From assembly GCA_965649825.1 (NCBI GenBank), contig OZ287694.1, positions 2,509,696 through 2,573,695 of the forward strand: a stretch of 64,000 nucleotides of DNA, in the 5' to 3' direction. Every line of letters begins with the position of its first letter. The stretch's first letter is position 1. The position numbers were made by a program, and so were the translations under genes. The notes beneath the pieces are model-generated. The model did no database searches. It had not been told where the DNA came from and was given only the letters and a program-made list of their open reading frames with translations. The stretch comes from Penicillus capitatus (lineage: Eukaryota; Chlorophyta). Of the stretch, positions 13,696-23,500 are shown one piece after another.

Positions 13696-14387
13696 ATGGA
13701 GGAGACGCACTGGGGGCCTGTCTCAAGGTTCTTGGCATCCAGTGCATTCGGAGACGCGCTGTATGAGTCTCCCTTGCTCTTGATTTTCGTTTTGCCTTGG
13801 ACGTTGACCTTTCTATTGGCGCTCTGCTACATCGATGGAGCTCTGATAGGCAGTATCTCTTATGCAGATGGCGTCATACCTCAGTTGACGACCATTGTTG
13901 GATTTCTGCTGTCTGTTCCCTGGCTGCTGTTGATTGGGAAATCTATGACTTCTTTTTCCAGAGCTCTCGGTAAAATGCTGCTCCGACGACACAGCTGGAG
14001 ATCCTGTCTCTCAGAGAAGAAAGCAGAACTGGATGCATGGATTCCAAAAAAGAAACTTGATCTGTTCAAAACCATTGCAGCCATTGCAGTATGGAGCATT
14101 GCCTCCTTTCCCTTCACCGTGTTGGTCACGCAGATGTTGGAACAGCATCAGGCAGTTGCCTCTCTTTCTTGCTCCTAGCAGCATCACGAACCTGTTCTTG
14201 TTCCATCCAGGTCATGATCGCCGTTTTCTTGTCACTGCTACTGCTCCCGTATTGGCTACTGGCATTGGCAGGCATCTATACCCTCATTGTCGGCTGTGTC
14301 AGAATCTATTCTGGACCATCGAGGCAATATGAAGAGTTGCCAAGAAGCAAAATGGACGAGCATTCAAATGACGAGTTGAACACTTGA
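13696..14387 (+). CDS. Four-pass membrane protein of unknown function
   Basis: I do not recognise the family. From ATG 13696 three strongly hydrophobic segments appear (LLLIFVLPWTLTFLLAL; LTTIVGFLLSVPWLLLIG; IAAIAVWSIASFPFTVLV), the second and third separated by a basic, Trp-containing loop. An intron lies around 14110-14165. The following exon adds a fourth long hydrophobic stretch (AVFLSLLLLPYWLLALAG) and a hydrophilic tail ending NDELNT at 14387. The start is 60 bp from the start of the divergent Tah18 gene. Function, topology and compartment are unknown; a small organelle or ER membrane protein fits. Confidence 0.65.
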
Positions 14388-14439
14388 TCCTTCCCTGCAA
14401 TCGATTTTACAACAGTCGTTTTATGCATTGTACATCTTA

Positions 14440-15842
14440 TTATGTGTCTAGTTGCGCCCCTAGATGAATGCGATAGCCTTCAGGAACACACCATGGCGAT
14501 AAATCAAATCCCTCATCCAACAGTTTCGCCGTTGCCGGTTCAATCGTTTTGAGCAGATCCTTGTGTATGAACCCATTGCTCGCGATCACAGACCTAGAGG
14601 TGTTGTTTGGAGCAACATATCGTTGCAAAAATCGAATCTGCTCACGGAATGGCACGCACCTGTCGAATGGAGAGTATGCAAGTCCATCCATTGTTGTCAC
14701 CATCCCTCCTGCTTCTTCAACCACCAGCACCCCTCCTGCCGTGTCCCATGGCTTGAGACGATACTCCCAGTATGCTTCAGCAATGCCTAGTTGAGTGCAG
14801 TCTGCTCTGTATCGACCAGATGTCAAGTGACTTGTTCTACCGAGTGCAACATGGCAGAGATCGACCGAGGCTGCTCCGAGACGTCGGACACCCTGAGTGA
14901 CATCCGTGAAGTGTTTGAAGAAGGCCATGTTTGTTGACCAGGCATCGTCATGTTCGTATCCAAATCCAGTAATCTGTGCACGGCATCCAACACATCCAAT
15001 CCGCCGTTGCTGCATTTCGGATGCGAGATTTACCAAAAGTGATTTCTCCAGTTCTTTGACTCTGCTGATTTCGATGGGCACTCCGTTTGCTTGGGCACCT
15101 CCATTACGATAGGCTGTGAAGGTCCGTGTATCCCACTGACCAGGACCACCTGAGAATACGACACAGGAAACACATGTCGTTGAGAAATGGCATATGACCT
15201 GTGAATTCAATGACACAACTGGCCAAGACAATGGCATGTCTCAGCACTGCCACAGATACGCCGAAACTAGGATAGCGATGGGCAAAGTTTGTCGTGCCAT
15301 CCAGCGGATCCACACACCATAGGTAATCCGAAGAGGTATTCCCTGTTGTCGGCATAGACACACATGACGCGTTCTGAACCATGCATGACTTTGATGATGT
15401 ATGGATATGACCTGAAACACCGCCTTCCTCTCCAAGTATGGCATGATCTGGAAATTCCTGACGAAGAACTTTCAGAATCGACGCCTCGCTCTTCTCGTCT
15501 GTCGCCGTGATCAGATCTGTTAGCCCCTTGTAGTTGATTTCCTTCGGCTTGTCTGCAAAGTCCATGACCACCTGATCACAGGCACACGTCGCAGTGCTGC
15601 CCGCAGTCCATGTCTCTGTCTACCTCTGCTCCTGCCTCCGCTGCTGTTTTGGCCACTTTCAGCAAATCCGTCTTGGGAATGGTAACCGTGCTGGCTTGAA
15701 CGGCAAAGCGGTGGCGCGCATCGACTGTCCGACCGCCGTTCGGCCGCAGCAGTCTATGTGCTCGTGATTTGAGCGATCCTGCGCATCCAGTGAACAGACC
15801 GGTCGATCGATGGACGTGGAGAAGCGTCCGATAGCCAGACAT
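14440..15842 (-). CDS. IMPL1: Inositol monophosphatase family protein, IMPL1-like (plastid type)
   Basis: Mg-dependent phosphatase of the IMPase superfamily; plant IMPL1 hydrolyses inositol phosphates in the chloroplast. Motifs: ILGEEGG (metal-binding Glu pair), DPLDGTTNFAH (motif DPxDGTxN) and WDTAGGVLVVEEAGG. TGFGYEHDDAWSTNM and VRRLGAASVDLCHVAL match the plant IMPL1 branch closely. ATG at 15842 opens a basic Ser/Arg/His-rich leader before LLKVAKTAAEAGAEV, consistent with a transit peptide. Two introns are read through in frame and are clear because family sequence is contiguous across them: between SLL and ITGFGYEH, and between HVAL and GIAEAYWEYRL. Others lie near 15105-15200, 15330-15430 and 15575-15640. 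Stop at 14440. Confidence 0.88.
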
Positions 15843-15946
15843 TTGGAAGATACGTTGGATAAGATGCCGTCACGACAGGTCGCCTTCATGTGCATACGGT
15901 GTATTCGTTTCACCGTTCACGACAGCTCTCCTCCTTACATCATTCG

Positions 15947-16463
15947 ATGCCAAAAACAACACGGCAGACTCAATCTCGCACAGCACCGAAAGCAGAGCGC
16001 CATCGAAAAAAGGTGAAGCATAGGGTCGTTAGGAGGGTGTCCGTCATCCGTAGACAATTCGCCAATGACTTAGATGTTCGATAACGACGCCCATTCATAT
16101 GGTAGGGTCATGCATCGGGGACAGTCGCTGAGAGGAAGACATCGGTCATAAAATCCAAGTCTTGTCAGAAAATAGGGAAGAGGAAGAAAAGAAAGCAGCA
16201 GAAGCGTCGTCGTGACTGTGTGTCTTCTCCGAGCTGCATGGATCGACTCTCTGATGTGTGTTCTTGGTGGCATTCTAGATGATGAGTATTTTTACGAAGT
16301 GGAAAGAGTTTTGAAGTGTGAGGAGTGGCCGAATGGAGAGAAGAAAGTGCTTGTGAGGTGGAGAGATTTTGGTCCTCAAGCGGATTGCTGGATACCCGAA
16401 GCGAATCTGTGTCTTCCCCTTTCCGCATACCAGATGGAGACAACAACATCCAAGAAGAAATAG
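15947..16463 (+). CDS. Small chromodomain protein
   Basis: The exon ending at 16463 encodes a single chromo domain: FYEVERVLKCEEW, KKVLVRWRDFG, DCWIPEANL. Two of the three usual aromatic-cage positions (Tyr near the start, Trp of VRW) and the closing W-x-P-x-x-N-L are present, so methyl-lysine binding is plausible. Upstream, the ATG at 15947 starts a very basic leader (MPKTTRQTQSRT...RHRKKVKHRVVRR). A donor such as ATCC/GTAGAC near 16060 and the acceptor TTCTAG at 16273-16278 would join them in phase, but this join is inferred. Total about 100 aa, without any shadow or enzymatic domain. It could be a stand-alone heterochromatin reader, or a domain co-opted from a chromovirus integrase. Confidence 0.6.
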
Positions 16464-16833
16464 TGCAATAATAAGCGCCTAGCTTCGTGAGTGAGAAGCG
16501 ACATCCGCTAACAGCGGTCACTCTACTATTGACATGCAATTAGAATGAGAACTTGGACGTTGACATTTTAGGTTTCGCCATCTTGTCTGACGGACTTCGT
16601 GCTTCAGATGTAAGACGACGAATTCATGCGACTCGACACGCACATCGACAGATGGATGGCTGGGCAGGGCAGAGGTGAAGTGACTGTCCTGCTCGGGGGA
16701 TGCCGATCGATCATCTCATCCTCAAAACCACTGAGGTCGATCGTGCGTCATCGGCATAGCACTTCAAAACCCGTAGTGTATACGGTACGGATGCTTGCGG
16801 CGATGCCCTCATCTCAGTCGAGCATCTATCTCC
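16464..16833. other. Intergenic, nothing recognised
   Basis: Only an uncharacteristic open frame (16626-16865, plus) with no family signal. I see no RNA gene or repeat here. Confidence 0.4.
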
Positions 16834-17036
16834 TTAGGAGGAGTAAGCGGCGGCGACTTTCTTAGCGCAAGCGTTACGGCATCTGGCGTACGATTTGTAC
16901 TTGTCGTCCGCGTCGCAGAACAGAACCCTAGAATAGTCACGCATGACGCACTCTATGAACTTCACTGTCGACCCTCTAATGTGAAGGTCGGTCAAGGTGA
17001 CATCTCGCGCGAAGATGTACCTTTGTGTAGCGACAT
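16834..17036 (-). CDS. Putative ~50-aa cysteine-containing small protein
   Basis: A minus-strand stretch reads KFIECVMRDYSRVLF, CDADDKYKSYARC, RNACAKKVAAAYSS and stops at 16834. The amino-acid composition is that of a real exon and it has four cysteines with the last pair spaced C-x3-C. A short 5' exon (ATG at 17036, MSLHK) joins it in frame if an intron from GTACATC to TTAGAG is removed. Nothing in the sequence names a family; a small mitochondrial intermembrane-space (CHCH-like) protein is possible, but the second C-x9-C pattern is absent. Confidence 0.3.
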
Positions 17037-17379
17037 GAATCTGTCATCACCTGGTTAAGGTGTGCCTAGGCAGACGCTGTTTAAGATAGACTAGGCGATT
17101 GTGGCAACCAATTCCGTGTCTCTATTTGTATTAGAGCAGAGAATGTTCGTTGAAGTTCGTGACATTGCCTCGTTGAGATGAAATCCTCCCACTAGAATAT
17201 GCCGCCTAAGCCACGGTCGTTCATCTCTTGCATCATAACTATGAGCCGTACATGTACGGTAAAAACCGCATATTGTGGTAGGCTTTCCCGTTTGATGTTT
17301 GAGGGAATTTCGCCGTAGCTTTTCGTTTTTGACGTCGAGCTGTTTGTTCTGTTTCTTCTCTTTGTTCACCTTTTTGCGA
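17037..17379. other. Intergenic, nothing recognised
   Basis: Short gap upstream of the COG0523 gene; expected to hold its promoter. No ORF or RNA gene recognised. Confidence 0.4.
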
Positions 17380-19120
17380 ATGGCTGCACCGAGAAGCGCC
17401 TCAGTTGTTCCCCTTCCTGAACGCGTGCCTGTTACGTTGATTACGGGCTTTTTGGGTTCTGGAAAAACAACACTTGTGAACCGCATCCTCAGTGCAAAGG
17501 GAGACAAGCGCGTCGCTGTCGTGGAAAACGAGTTTGGGGAGATCAATATCGACAACAGCCTTGGTGAGATGCACATTCGCCGCGACCCGCGCATCCCTCA
17601 CATGCGTTCCTGTATGCAGTGTCCGCGAATCTGATTGCTAGTGAAGATATTGTCTCTCTCGAAAACGGCTGCGCGTGCTGTTCTTTGCGAAAAGATGTTG
17701 TCCGCGCTCTGAAGCAACTCTTTGACAGGTCTGTCTTTCTTGCGAACGTAAATGATGTGACAGGTATTCACACGTCATCCATGTGCATTCAGGAGCAGGA
17801 GAGAAGGATACAAGTTTGATGCCATCCTTCTGGAAACAACGGGATTGGCAGATCCTGCCCCCATCGTCTTCACCCTTCTGTCACATCCGTGGATAGCGAG
17901 ACACTTTAAACTTGATTCCATTTTGTAAGCAATCATATGCCTCATGGCTGAGATGATGCGATGGTGATGTGACGTGTCATTAGGTGTGTGGTGGATGCCA
18001 AGTATATTGTAAGGAATGTGGTGGTAGATTCAAAGGGCTCAGCCAACGTGAATGAAGCAGCCCAGCAAATCGCTTTTGGCGATCTGATCTTAATAAACAA
18101 GATCGATATGGTAGATGCAGAAGAGCTTGCGAAAGTGAAAAAGACCGTGCGCACGATTAACCGTAATGCATCATGGATAGACTGTCAACTGAACAAAGCA
18201 GATGGAACGGGTCTTCCTGACGTGAGTCAGATTCTGAATGTGGATTCGTTCTCCCTGGAAAAACTTCGGCAGTTTGATCCTACCTTTATGGAGCCGGAGT
18301 CTGATGATGAAGAAGCAGAAGAAGGCAAAGAAGCTGAGCAGCAAGGTGCATCGCAGAAGGATGAAGAACAACGCAGTGCTGTAACAGATGAAGACGACGG
18401 TGACGCCAATGATGAGAACGACGAGGAAGAGGAATTGAAAGAAACCCATCGTCCAAAGAGAAAGCGTCGCATTCATCATGACAATATGGGCATCTGTTCG
18501 GTTGGAGTTAGAGCCAGAGGACCTCTCCATCAATGGCGATTTAATATGTTTATGAAAGACTTCTTTGCTGAAAGAGCCGAAGATATCTTCCGCAGTAAAG
18601 GCATTCTTTGCATTAAGGTAATAGAGAGCCTATTCTTCGTTCCGCGATCTATTGCTGATGGCGGATGTGCGTCATGGTAGGGGCGAGAGAGCACAAAATT
18701 CGTATTTCAAGGTGTGCACGATACAATCACGTATGGACCATTGCCGGATCCGTGGGGTGAAGATGAAGAGAGAATCAATAAGATTGTTTTCATTGGAAGG
18801 AATTTGAACCGACGTGTACGATTTCATCTCCCTCAAGCATACATACCCACTGAACAACCCTTTCTGCTTGTAGGAGATTACAGAGGCTCTTCGAGACTGC
18901 ATATGGACCCCTCTTCCGGATGGCTGGGTAGAGAAGTTCGATCGTCAGACCCAACGACCCGTTTATGTAAATGAAAAGACAGGTACGTGATGCGTCTTTT
19001 CCTGCCTTCGCAGCTCATGGACTTGTTCTAGGACAGCGTCAGTTTGAGATGCCTCAGTTTGCTGTTGGCCATGTGGAAGCAACGTCGTCCATTCCGTATG
19101 GGAGACGACCGTCTAGGTGA
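17380..19120 (+). CDS. ZNG1: COG0523 G3E GTPase (ZNG1/CBWD-type metallochaperone) with C-terminal WW-like module
   Basis: Zn-transferase/metallochaperone GTPase family; ZNG1 delivers Zn to methionine aminopeptidase. ATG 17380. Walker A is [26 protein letters not shown] follows. A phase-1 intron then joins to [16 protein letters not shown] and the metal-binding GCACC (CxCC). Switch II is [12 protein letters not shown] and the base-recognition motif is [10 protein letters not shown] long Glu/Asp-rich insert (near 18300-18450) precedes a Lys/Arg stretch and the CobW C-terminal domain ([36 protein letters not shown]). After a further intron the protein continues [46 protein letters not shown], a WW-like fold with the second Trp replaced by Phe, and stops at 19118-19120. 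The fused module is the odd feature; the rest is standard. Confidence 0.88.
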
Positions 19121-19313
19121 CAAACCATGTATCAAGAGTATGCATGAATGGAAGCTGACACACACATATGTCTATCACTACTGATCTGTATGTATGTGCG
19201 CCGCCGTGTGGACGTGCACGACAAATACATCTTTGTCTGGAGAACATCTATGGCTTAATGTGAAACATTTGTTGACGGCGAGATTACCACCACTCACCGC
19301 TTGTAACGGATTG

Positions 19314-20202
19314 ATGGCGACCATCTTCGCGACACGATGTGCTCGGTCCTTGCACGCACGCCGTACGAGATCGAGTTGCCGGCCGCCCTCTGCGACGAGA
19401 AGCCAACAACAGTTAAGTGGCCGAAGGCTACCGGCTAGAGCGATTCGATCAACATTCGCAACGATGTCGCTGCTGAAAGTGACGGAAAAATCAACTGGCG
19501 TCGAATTTCCTCTTGTTCAACGTTTCTGGTGGAGGACACCGTCTCCAAGACGCTGTCAATAGGAGATGGCCTTCTTTCAGGGAAGGAGATGAGTACAGAT
19601 GTCTTGGCGCCGCCCCTCGTCTCAAGAAGGTTCTATTCTTGAATGTCAAAGTACGGATGGATAGAGTATCGAGAATCGTCTGTGGGATCACCTACCTCTC
19701 TCGACAGGTCTATGCCATTGCTCTATACGTCGAAGCGGCCAAAGCAGCGAAGGAATTGAAGATCCGTGATCGGGGCGATTTCTTCAAAGATGCCGATCAG
19801 AGTTCGTTCTGTGATGCCATCATGGATGGAGCCTTTGACAAAGTCCTACAGGTATGACGGCAACACTGTGGACGATCTGGATGTTATGCAGCTGATCGAT
19901 GCGATAGATTGCATTGGTCAGAGATGTCACGAGCGAGCAGTTTCGCGATGCCATCGAGGAGGCCATTGGAGCGAAGCTGAGGTTCATTGGTGCGTCCTGC
20001 CAGGAGATGTCCTCATTCTCTGAAAGATAAATGCCAGACGGTCCTGTGTTCAGGGGCGAGTGAAGTGTTTGAGGACTTCAAGACATTCATAAGCGAGCAA
20101 GAACTGAAAAAAAGTATGCGGCCTATCCATTGGATCAGGATGAAGCGCATGGATGGACAGGCAGCACTTTCATTCTTCACTGGGGAGTTGGCGGTTATCT
20201 AG
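19314..20202 (+). CDS. Chalcone-isomerase-like protein (CHI-like / fatty-acid-binding type), plastid leader
   Basis: The ATG at 19314 begins MATIFATRCARSLHARR, an Arg/Ser/Ala-rich presequence of plastid type. It is followed by LLKVTEKSTGVEFPLVQ, the usual opening of the CHI fold. After a frame change (intron near 19515-19560) GAAPRLKKVLFLNVK is joined, by removal of GTACGG...CGACAG, to VYAIALYVEAAKAAKEL, the signature helix/strand. DAIMDGAFDKVLQ, then RDVTSEQFRDAIEEAIGAKL and KVFEDFKTFISEQELKK follow. Plant CHI-like/FAP proteins bind fatty acids in plastids; true chalcone isomerase activity is unlikely in a microbe. The 3' end after 20100 is unresolved, as the expected last strand is not clear; it may extend to about 20220. 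Confidence 0.72.
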
Positions 20203-20500
20203 ACGCAGGTGTTGCTCCTGAGGGCGTGTCTGACTTCTCTGTCGCGGTCAGGAGTTTGCGTGTGTGTTTGTTTGGCTAGATGGTCTTGACTGTTTTAGAT
20301 TGCTGGAGCGAAACGATTCGAGAATGCTGGGTTCTGCCGAAGCATGTTCGAAGTGTACATGGGTCAGAATTCTTTTATTCCAGCCGCCAAGGAGACATGG
20401 GCGAATGGGGCTCGTCTGCTGCTGGAAAGCGCAAACAACTAAACACTGCGTCTGATGTCAAGTATCATCGAAAATGAACATACAACCGTCAAGACGCATC
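20203..20500. other. Gap between CHI-like gene and VPS8, unresolved
   Basis: May contain the true last exon of the CHI-like gene. Open frames here (e.g. 20280-20477 plus) carry no family signal. I looked on the minus strand for a RING finger continuing VPS8 and did not see one. Confidence 0.35.
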
Positions 20501-23500
20501 TCACGAGGTTACAGGCGATCGTTCAACCGGCAGCGATCTCGAACGTGTCTTGTAATTGGCAATGAGGACACGATAGGCATCTGTGTTGAGCAGTCCTTTC
20601 ACAGAAGTGAGGATGTTCTGCTCGTAGTGATAGGCGTTGATTAAACTGAGCAAAATGGATCGGAAGTCTCCAAATCTGTCTTGTCCATGCTCCGTAAGGA
20701 TCAGTTCTGCCACGTCCATTAGAGGAACGAAATCTGCAAACAGACCAGGACACCATCTGCCACCATCCTCACGCAGTGTCTACTTACCAGCCATTGCTGT
20801 GATAACTTCATCCATCAATGCGGCATAGATGTCTCGCAGAAATGCCAGTCGTGGATACTCATGGAACTGATCGTTCTTTTTGATGATGCCTTTGTGATAG
20901 AACCCCGACGGTACATGGATCGATTTCTTCTGTTTCTTGGCGAGATGAGGAAGATGCTTGAAGGCATCGATGAGCACCTAAGCATGCAAGACCACTACAA
21001 TGAGCATCGTTCCTAGCGGACAGAGCACGACTTCCTGAAGCGTGAACCACAGTCGTAGTGTTTCCTTTCTTCGTTTCTCATCTCCACCACCCTTCTTGTC
21101 ACGTCGCAAAGAGTTTCGGCGACAGAGCGCCACGGTAGATGCCAGAGATGACTGCGCTTCTCCCACTTCTTTGGGCAGCTGGCCAAGACGCACGTCAGGA
21201 GTACTGGACACCCGTAGGATAGCGCTGAGAGACAGCTGCCGCGATAGAGAAGTGTCCAAATTGTCCAAAGATCTCGACAGAATTGCCCGTTCCATCATCC
21301 TATTGGCACTGGAAACAGAGAAAACATGGATCGGGATAGGGGCAGGCAGGGAGCTGGTACTTTTCCATTTTCTCAATGAGAACGCGTAATGCTCCAAACA
21401 CGTCTCCTTCTCTCTCCAGTAAGTAAGCTGCGCCATCCTTCAGCCCAAACGACATGCAATCCTCTTTGCATTGTTGGACATCGATCAGGTGATCGTATGT
21501 TCGCAGAAAGGGAAGAACGTTGTCTGGGTCATACTCGCAGAGTAGATTCACATACAGTGTGCAGTGAGACTTCGTCAATAGCTGGTTGGTGTCGGCAGAC
21601 AACGAAACGTTCTCCTACATTCCACATCGAGTTCTTCACTCGTTCGCTGTCGCTGGAATGGGTGTTGTGTACATACATGGTTCAGTGCCGCATCCATAGA
21701 GCTCTGCAGATACTTGAACAGTAGCTGTCGACTGCCATGCAGTCCTTGGATAACCGCCTCTTGATCGTTTGGGAAATGGCGCATCACCATAGAGGCTGCA
21801 CTCTGCGGATCCAAATTGGCCAACTCGCTCATGCAACAGAGCACAGCACCTGAAAGGCAGAGAGCTCTGTTTTCGATGAGGTGACCATAGTCAGAGATGA
21901 CTTTTGAGCTTTTCGAGCTCAGTCGTGTTATTGTAATCCATAAAATAGCTGACGGCCGATTCGAAATAGGCAAAGCACCCTCCGACAGACGTCGTGCCAG
22001 CTTTGATGTGGTAATCCAGGGCAGCCTTGTATTCTCGAAATAGGTGATGGAGTTGGGCAGCAGCAACCAGCATATTTGCATTGATGGCAAGACCTAGTGC
22101 TTTCTGCCCTTCCAGGTACGTCATTTTCATCGTCGATCTACACAACATAAGCAGACATGAATAACATCTATATCTGCTTAGACAAAGAACGAGCACACCT
22201 CTTTGACGAATCGCATTCGAGGCCAACACTCCGAACAATTCCACAGAACTGGATTTCTTCCTCTGTTTCAACATATTTCTCCATCTCTCTTCCTGTACAG
22301 GATCGAAAATGTACATGGCAGACGTATGCGAGAAAGTGTTCTCGAACGTGCCTTTTGATCGGGAAGATAGATGCTCCAGTAACACCAACGCTATTGACGG
22401 ATTGACGACAGCTTGACCAGATGCCGTACACTGGCAGAGAAACGCCAACCAGCTCGAGCGATCTTGTGGAAAGTGCTCCATGAGATCGATTAACGTATCC
22501 ACAATGACCTACAGGTATACAGAGAGAGGTCGGCACAGCTGAAGCCATCTGCCAAACCTGTGTCACTGTGCGGACACTTGTCATCTCTTCAACGGCCCCA
22601 CCGCTGAAGGCCTCCAGCAAATCTTTCTCCATACAGTCCCAATCTTCCAGTGCATTCTTAATCAGGCGAAGAACCAGTGGCGCATGAACTGAGAGTAGAC
22701 ACTGAAGGACAGGATAAGGTTCCGCAACTTCGATGAGGTCCACGTGGTGCTCTTCATCAGTGACCTCTGAGCATGCTCGCATCCTCTGGGTGGCTTTTCT
22801 GATCTCTTCTGCTTTAGTGAAGAGTATGAACCCCAGCATCTGTTTAGACCAATCGACTGCAGGCGCATTAATCAACATATGTGCAAACCTGCTGCTTTGT
22901 GTGCAACGCATGCTGTTCGTCAATTTCTTCCTTTCCCGGTGGATAAGATTCCCCAAACAAACAGCAACGCAGATATAGCAGCAATTTCATGCCATAGTCA
23001 TATGTCTATACATACACAGTGTGGCTGTTGCAAGAGTTTCGTTTGTCAGTGCTTGAAGGACTTTCTCTTTGTTCGGCGCTGCGTGGATGGCGCCAAGGAG
23101 ATATCGCGCCGGTGTGATGCAGTCTTGCAGCATGGGATTGTTGAAGATCGTCAGCAATGCCGTAAAGAGGTGGTGTTCGATGCACAAGGGGATCACCTAT
23201 GAACAGATGGGTGTCCTCTCCTGAAATTCTATGCTGATCTACTCACTACCTGATTGAGATCGAGAGATGAGATATCCATACGCATGACACATCTTTCGAC
23301 CTTCTCAGGTTCTCCAATCGCACAGCAATACTCCACCAGACTCTGCATGATCTCAGGTGGAAGCCTCGCCTTCAGCTCGTTTGACGTCAGTCTCTTTTCC
23401 AGCTTTTCCAAGAAAACATCCTTCACATCTGCGGCAACAAATCTGGAGAAGAACTCCGTGAACAGGACCTAGAGCAACATCTATGTGCTGTCTGGTCTAG

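Noticed and set aside
16626-16865. 80-codon plus-strand open frame
   Set aside because: No family signal, and it overlaps the more protein-like minus-strand Cys exon.
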